64,000 bases of DNA from Archilochus colubris (Eukaryota > Chordata > Aves > Apodiformes > Trochilidae), in NCBI GenBank assembly GCA_023079485.1, contig CM041083.1:106283054-106347053 (forward strand), written 5' to 3'. Both the position numbers and the translations under genes were made by a program. Position 1 is the stretch's first letter, and every line of letters starts with the position of its first letter. Shown piece by piece: positions 59,596-64,000 of this stretch. The notes under the pieces were generated by a model. That model was not told the DNA's origin and ran no database searches. It saw only the letters and a program-made list of their open reading frames with translations.

Positions 59596-62319
59596 AGACA
59601 TTAATAATTTGGGTACAAGAAGATTTCCTAATATAGATGGAAGCTCGAACACTCACCCTGCCACGTTGCAGCCGACTTTGGAAGCAAGGACTCTGATGTT
59701 TTTGTTATATTATTGAGCACACAAACACAATTATTATTCAGTTTAAATCTGGTGCATGAAAGGAGTGACAGAAAGTTTATTCATCCCTTTATAGCTTCAA
59801 CTTTCCTTACTCAGTGAAATGCAGTGTACTCATAGAAACACAAAACACAACTTTCTTTTGCTCCTATGCATCTGAATGCATCCACGAGAATGAAGGTCAA
59901 TAATCCTAGATGAAGCTAAGGAAGCTGTGATGGAATTTTCAGCTCATAAATCTCAATTTTAAAGTGAAAAGGGTGCACAGAGGATGTATAAAAAATTAAG
60001 TGGTTACAGTCCTTCTAGTGTCAAAAACACATATTGACACAGGAACACAGGCTTCTGTGGAAAAAAAATGTGAAGCCATTAAATTGCAAGATGTTAGTAA
60101 ATCAGCTTTCGTTATACTCAGCTCCTATTGTGCACCTGCATATGTATTTCACTATGTTCCAAGACTTCTTTACTACATCACTCAGTAAATCAATCTATAA
60201 TTTACTGAAATAAGAACCCTTAAGCAAGGAATGAGTCATGATATTTATTTGAGTTTCATTGACCCCAGTGGGAATGAGGAAAAGGGTGGCACTGCCCATT
60301 TCTGTGAATGCAATGTTTTCTTGTCCCATGCCAAGACACTTTATTTTTACTGGGACAGTTTCGGAGCTGGAAACATAAATAAAAAAATCAGTATTCCTGT
60401 TGGCCACTTTCTCAAGTAAGTGAGAGTTGCAGGGGAAGGCAAGAGATTTAATTCAAACTTGGCAGTCTCTGGGCAACCAAAGAATAAACAAAGTGATATA
60501 GGGCCAAGATTGAATGAAATAACGATGTACTGTGTCTCTTTAAATACTATACTGAGTACTCTGTACAGACATACATATATATACACACATTTCACATTTG
60601 TATATGTATTTATATATTTGTTTCTGTGTGTATAAAATCCAGCAAAGGTTTATATTGCCTTATGTATGAATGCTGAAATAGCATACAGCTTAGCATTGCA
60701 GATGATGATTTGATAGAAGAGTAGAGCTGAAGACCAGTCTTAGTCTCTGCTTTATTCCAAACATGACAAACACGGCAACAATGAAATTGGTTGAGTTCCA
60801 TATCATAGTTCCTATTAACTCTAAACAAAGACAGAAAGGTAAGATATCTATGTGTACACAACTGCTCCACTGACGTCTGTTGGCTTTCTCAACAAACAAC
60901 AGATGCACCATCAAAGCCTCAAAAACTAATGAGAATGACTCCTATTGTTAAGATAATTCTATTACATTCCTTGTTGGTGAGGAAAGCAGCAAAACTGACA
61001 GTTACAATTGGAAAGGAGATAACTTTATTGCCCTTCAGTTCAATTAGCAAAGCAAATGTCATTTCAATTACCTGTATATATTCCTGTATAACTAAACAAA
61101 CAAACAAACAAAAACAAACAAAAAACCCCACCACCAATAGCAAAAAAACCCCCATCTGTTTACTAAGATACAACATGTTTGGATTCTTGGTGCAATGTAG
61201 ATTTTTTTGATTAGCCCTTAGAGCACTAAAGTAGTTCATCTTTTGGTACCACATTTCAGATGTGCTAGACTGGCAATCAAACTAAGTTATCTTCAGAACT
61301 CTTGAAAATCCCTGACCTTGAAACACTGTGGTAGATTCAATGAAAATAATTAGGCAGGTTCCACAGGGTTTGAAAAGCTGCTTGTATTCTTCTGGTTAAA
61401 GCACCTGTGTTTGTCTGAGCACACTGAATCCTTTGTCTGTGTCATGTTTCTGCAATATTGTGATATGTGATGCTGAAAACTTATCAAGATGAATTACTCT
61501 GCTTTGGACACCTTACTATCAAAACATCACTGCCTTTTGAATAGCACTGTTACACGTTTACATGCAGATCCCTGCTCACTTGATAAATTTAACAACATTA
61601 AAAAGAATATAGAATTCCTCACAGGTGGTGCTGAGCTGAAATGAGCAGCTAACATAGCACAGGTGACAATTGGTCCTTGTTCCCCACATTGGACGCATCC
61701 AGTCCTCTAGGGTGAGAACTTGGGCTGATGGTGAGAACTGTCTGTCATGGGCTGTTTTCCTGTTCATTGCAGGATCTACTAGAAAGACTATAAAGAGCAT
61801 TAAAAGGCTTTTCATTAGCTCTGGTTCTTCTGCTCATCCTTTTCACCTTTTTAAGAAGATGTTACAGAGAAATTCTTCTCTATTTCTTTCTTTGGATAAC
61901 TTGTGTAGGGCCACACAGTGAAAAAAAATACCATTTCATATCTAGGAGCATTTTATTGTCTAGGAACTTTTAGCCCAAGAGAGACATTCAGCAGCAAGAA
62001 GAAACAGAATAAAATCAAATCAAAAGCATCCTTTCCCATGAGCAAATATCAATCAATATTTGTCTCAAGACAGTATATAAAATCTGTATTGTTATTTTAG
62101 GAAGGTAAGAAAGAAATTACCACTCATACCTCTCATACCCACTCCTGTTAATTAAAAACTAGCTTATCTAACCATGTCTTTCAGTAAGGTGTAGCTGGTT
62201 TTAAGCACCAACAGATTTTTTTGTATGTCAAAAAGGCCTTAGTGAATCCCTTCAGGATAATTTCTTACCAGCAGTTTGCTTATACTCTGCTGTGGTTCTA
62301 ACATTCCTTAATACCTTTA
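59596..62319. other. Unique AT-rich noncoding DNA
   Basis: No gene recognised. Contains a mixed (AT)/(AC) low-complexity stretch at about 60563-60630, an A/C-rich tract at 61093-61155 and a segment (61825-61869) similar to the insert in the CR1 at 59511. An open + frame at 61670-61921 has no recognisable domain. Confidence 0.5.
61093..61155 (+). repeat. A/C-rich tract, (AAAC)n then A-run and C-run twice
   Basis: ACTAAACAAACAAACAAACA followed by AAAAAACCCCACCACCAATA and AAAAAAACCCCC on the + strand. Shows the same polarity as the other tracts. Confidence 0.9.
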
Positions 62320-62482
62320 ATCATACAGTCACAAAATGTTTGAGGTTGGAAGCCATCTCTGGTGGCCATCTTGTCCAACACCCCATCTCAAGTAAAGTCA
62401 CCTAGAAGCAGGGTCACAGGACTGTGGCTAGATGGTTTTTAAGCATCTCTAACAATGGAGACTCTACAACATCACTGACATT
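62320..62482 (-). mobile_element. CR1 LINE 3' end, old copy
   Basis: Starts ATCATACAGTCACAAAATGT, then GAGGTTGGAAGCCATCTCTG and TCTTGTCCAACACCCCATCT, and continues to GGAGACTCTACAACATCACT. This is the CR1 3' UTR in minus orientation with many substitutions. It stops near 62482, shortly before a second CR1 3' end begins. Confidence 0.8.
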
Positions 62483-62521
62483 TTTACCTTCTTCTTTTTT
62501 TGATTATTCATTTCCCAGAAA

Positions 62522-62693
62522 TATAATTGATAAGATTGGAAGGGATTTCTGGAGATCACACAGTAAGATCCCACCCTGTTCAGGAAGCAGGGTAAACTAG
62601 ACCAATAATTAGTCTAATCTCTCCAGGACTTCATAACTCTTGAGCAACCTGTTCCAGTGTTTGACCACCCACATAGTCAAAAAGTGTTTTCAT
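62522..62693 (-). mobile_element. Second CR1 LINE 3' end in the same orientation
   Basis: TAAGATTGGAAGGGATTTCT then GGAGATCACACAGTAAGATC, GTTCAGGAAGCAGGGTAAAC and GAGCAACCTGTTCCAGTGTT again follow the minus-oriented CR1 3' UTR from its terminus. The terminal octamers are barely visible (GAAATATAATTGATAAGATT). It is separated from the first copy by about 40 bp. Confidence 0.75.
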
Positions 62694-64000
62694 GGGTTCA
62701 CAGGAATTCATGCATTTCAGTTTCTTCCCAGGATGCTAAATTTAATGTGCCAAGAAATTATTGTGTTCCTAAATAATTGTGATGCAGGTTTTTGGTTTGG
62801 CAGCTGATTCTACCCATTTGTGTGGCAATGGAAACAATGGCATTAGTCTTGAGCCAATGACCTCATCAGTATTAATACACAGATTTTACTTTCCTGCCTC
62901 ATTTAATCATAGTTAGCTTTGTCAGTCCCCTCTCAGAAGTTCCTATTCCAAAAGCCTTTTCCATGGAATTATTTTCTAGTAGAGCTCTAGGCCTCAAGTT
63001 TTTTTGAGTCATGTACTCCAAAAGTTCAGTGCTTGAGTTTATCTCATCCTTGCCTTACTTATTGCTATTATTAATCATGTGAGAACTGTCTATATAACTG
63101 TTAACTACCAGTTAGTCATGCTTTCCTTTACAATCAAAAATAAAAGCAAAATATGGTCATTTGCATTGATGATTTAACTTATTAATAAAAGTTGGACTTA
63201 CAGAAACCACTGCAATAGTTCAGTACTCTAAAATTGCATGGCATAAGAGGAATTAGAGGTCATTCATGATTACTACATGATCTCTGTTCCAGAGCAGTTC
63301 AAATGTCGTCAGAGAAGGGGATAATACTGTGAAGTTTCCTGCTCTGATTCAGATCACACCAACTGCAAGTCAAACTACATTTACTGGGAACACCCTTCCA
63401 GACAGGAAGGATCTTGGCTAATGAATGAATCTGTGGGATATGAGTCCAATAAACTTGGCACATATTTTCTCTACTTTGAAAAAAAGAAATAAGAGTAGAG
63501 ATCTGGAGAATTGTAGTCAATAAAGTACTCCAGCATGTCAGTGCTACACATTTAACAAGGTTTTATGAATGTTATCATATTTGCTGTACTTTATGAAACT
63601 GAATCATATGAACAATTCTTTGAAAAAAAAAAGTGTTATTGTATAAAAAACAAAAATTCAGGATTTAGTCACCAAAACAGGTCTAGGCCTTGATAACTAG
63701 GTACAACTGACTTTGCAGAACCTTATTGCTATAAGCAACTTTTAAGGATGATACCTACAAGTGAAACTATCAGAAATTAATATCAATAAAGAACCAGTGT
63801 GTTATACACAGTATGATATACCTTTTTAGGAAGTCGATTAGATACACATCAAAAATGACAACTTGGACACATATATTTTCTTATCGCTGCATCCTGAGTT
63901 AAAACTTCTCACAGAAGATTGTACATCACAGACTTGATTGAGGAAAAAATATATTGACATAGTTACAGTTCTCTTTTGGATATAAAAACTAATCCTGGGC
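62694..64000. other. Unique AT-rich noncoding DNA
   Basis: No gene or transposon recognised to the end of the window. Confidence 0.5.

Noticed and set aside
61670..61921. 83-codon + frame preceded by an acceptor-like TTCATTGCAGG
   Set aside because: The frame has no recognisable protein content, and the acceptor-like site lies inside it with no matching donor evident.

Overview
The window looks like avian (at least archosaurian) nuclear DNA from a gene-poor region, either a gene desert or the inside of a very large intron. The basis is an AT-rich background with many truncated CR1 LINE copies whose 3' ends carry the bird-type terminal octamer (ATTCTRTG-like). There are also three solo LTRs of endogenous retroviruses and two fragments of an RTE-like LINE. 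No convincing host coding exon, rRNA, tRNA, CRISPR array or bacterial-type operon was found on either strand. Every protein-like stretch that could be recognised belongs to a retroelement.

Layout. 0-7 kb: unique AT-rich DNA, a CR1 fragment (about 1.9-2.3 kb), a 513-nt homopurine tract (2873-3385), then a short RTE-like copy (6690-7027). 7-17 kb: a long CR1 internal fragment (7.9-9.3 kb) and about 8 kb of unique DNA. 17-28 kb: CR1 fragments at 17.5, 19.5, 20.3-21.8 and 26.8-27.6 kb, plus a longer RTE-like copy (23.8-24.6 kb). 28-40 kb: mostly unique, then CR1 at 36.3-36.9 kb and at 38.2-40.2 kb; the latter is split by a solo LTR (39515-39812). 40-58 kb: mostly unique, with two more solo LTRs (50102-50744 and 53699-54004). 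58-64 kb: a CR1 (58.4-59.6 kb), two CR1 3' ends in a row (62.3-62.7 kb) and unique DNA.

How the parts relate. The window is a layered record of retrotransposition, and nothing in it encodes a working pathway. CR1 copies are broken, with deletions and replaced catalytic residues. The nested LTR gives a relative date, since that CR1 is older than the LTR. The RTE-like copies are the most informative feature: RTE-type LINEs occur patchily in birds (the described avian family is AviRTE, reported from several unrelated orders and attributed to horizontal transfer), so they may point to the host lineage. The two copies appear to share the same frame disruptions, which would suggest descent from one already damaged source. 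Repeated A/C-rich low-complexity tracts, all with A/C on the + strand, are a second unexplained pattern.

Limits: repeat families were recognised by eye and from memory of consensus features, with no alignment or database search. Element edges are usually good to about 10-30 bp, except where a target-site duplication fixes them.
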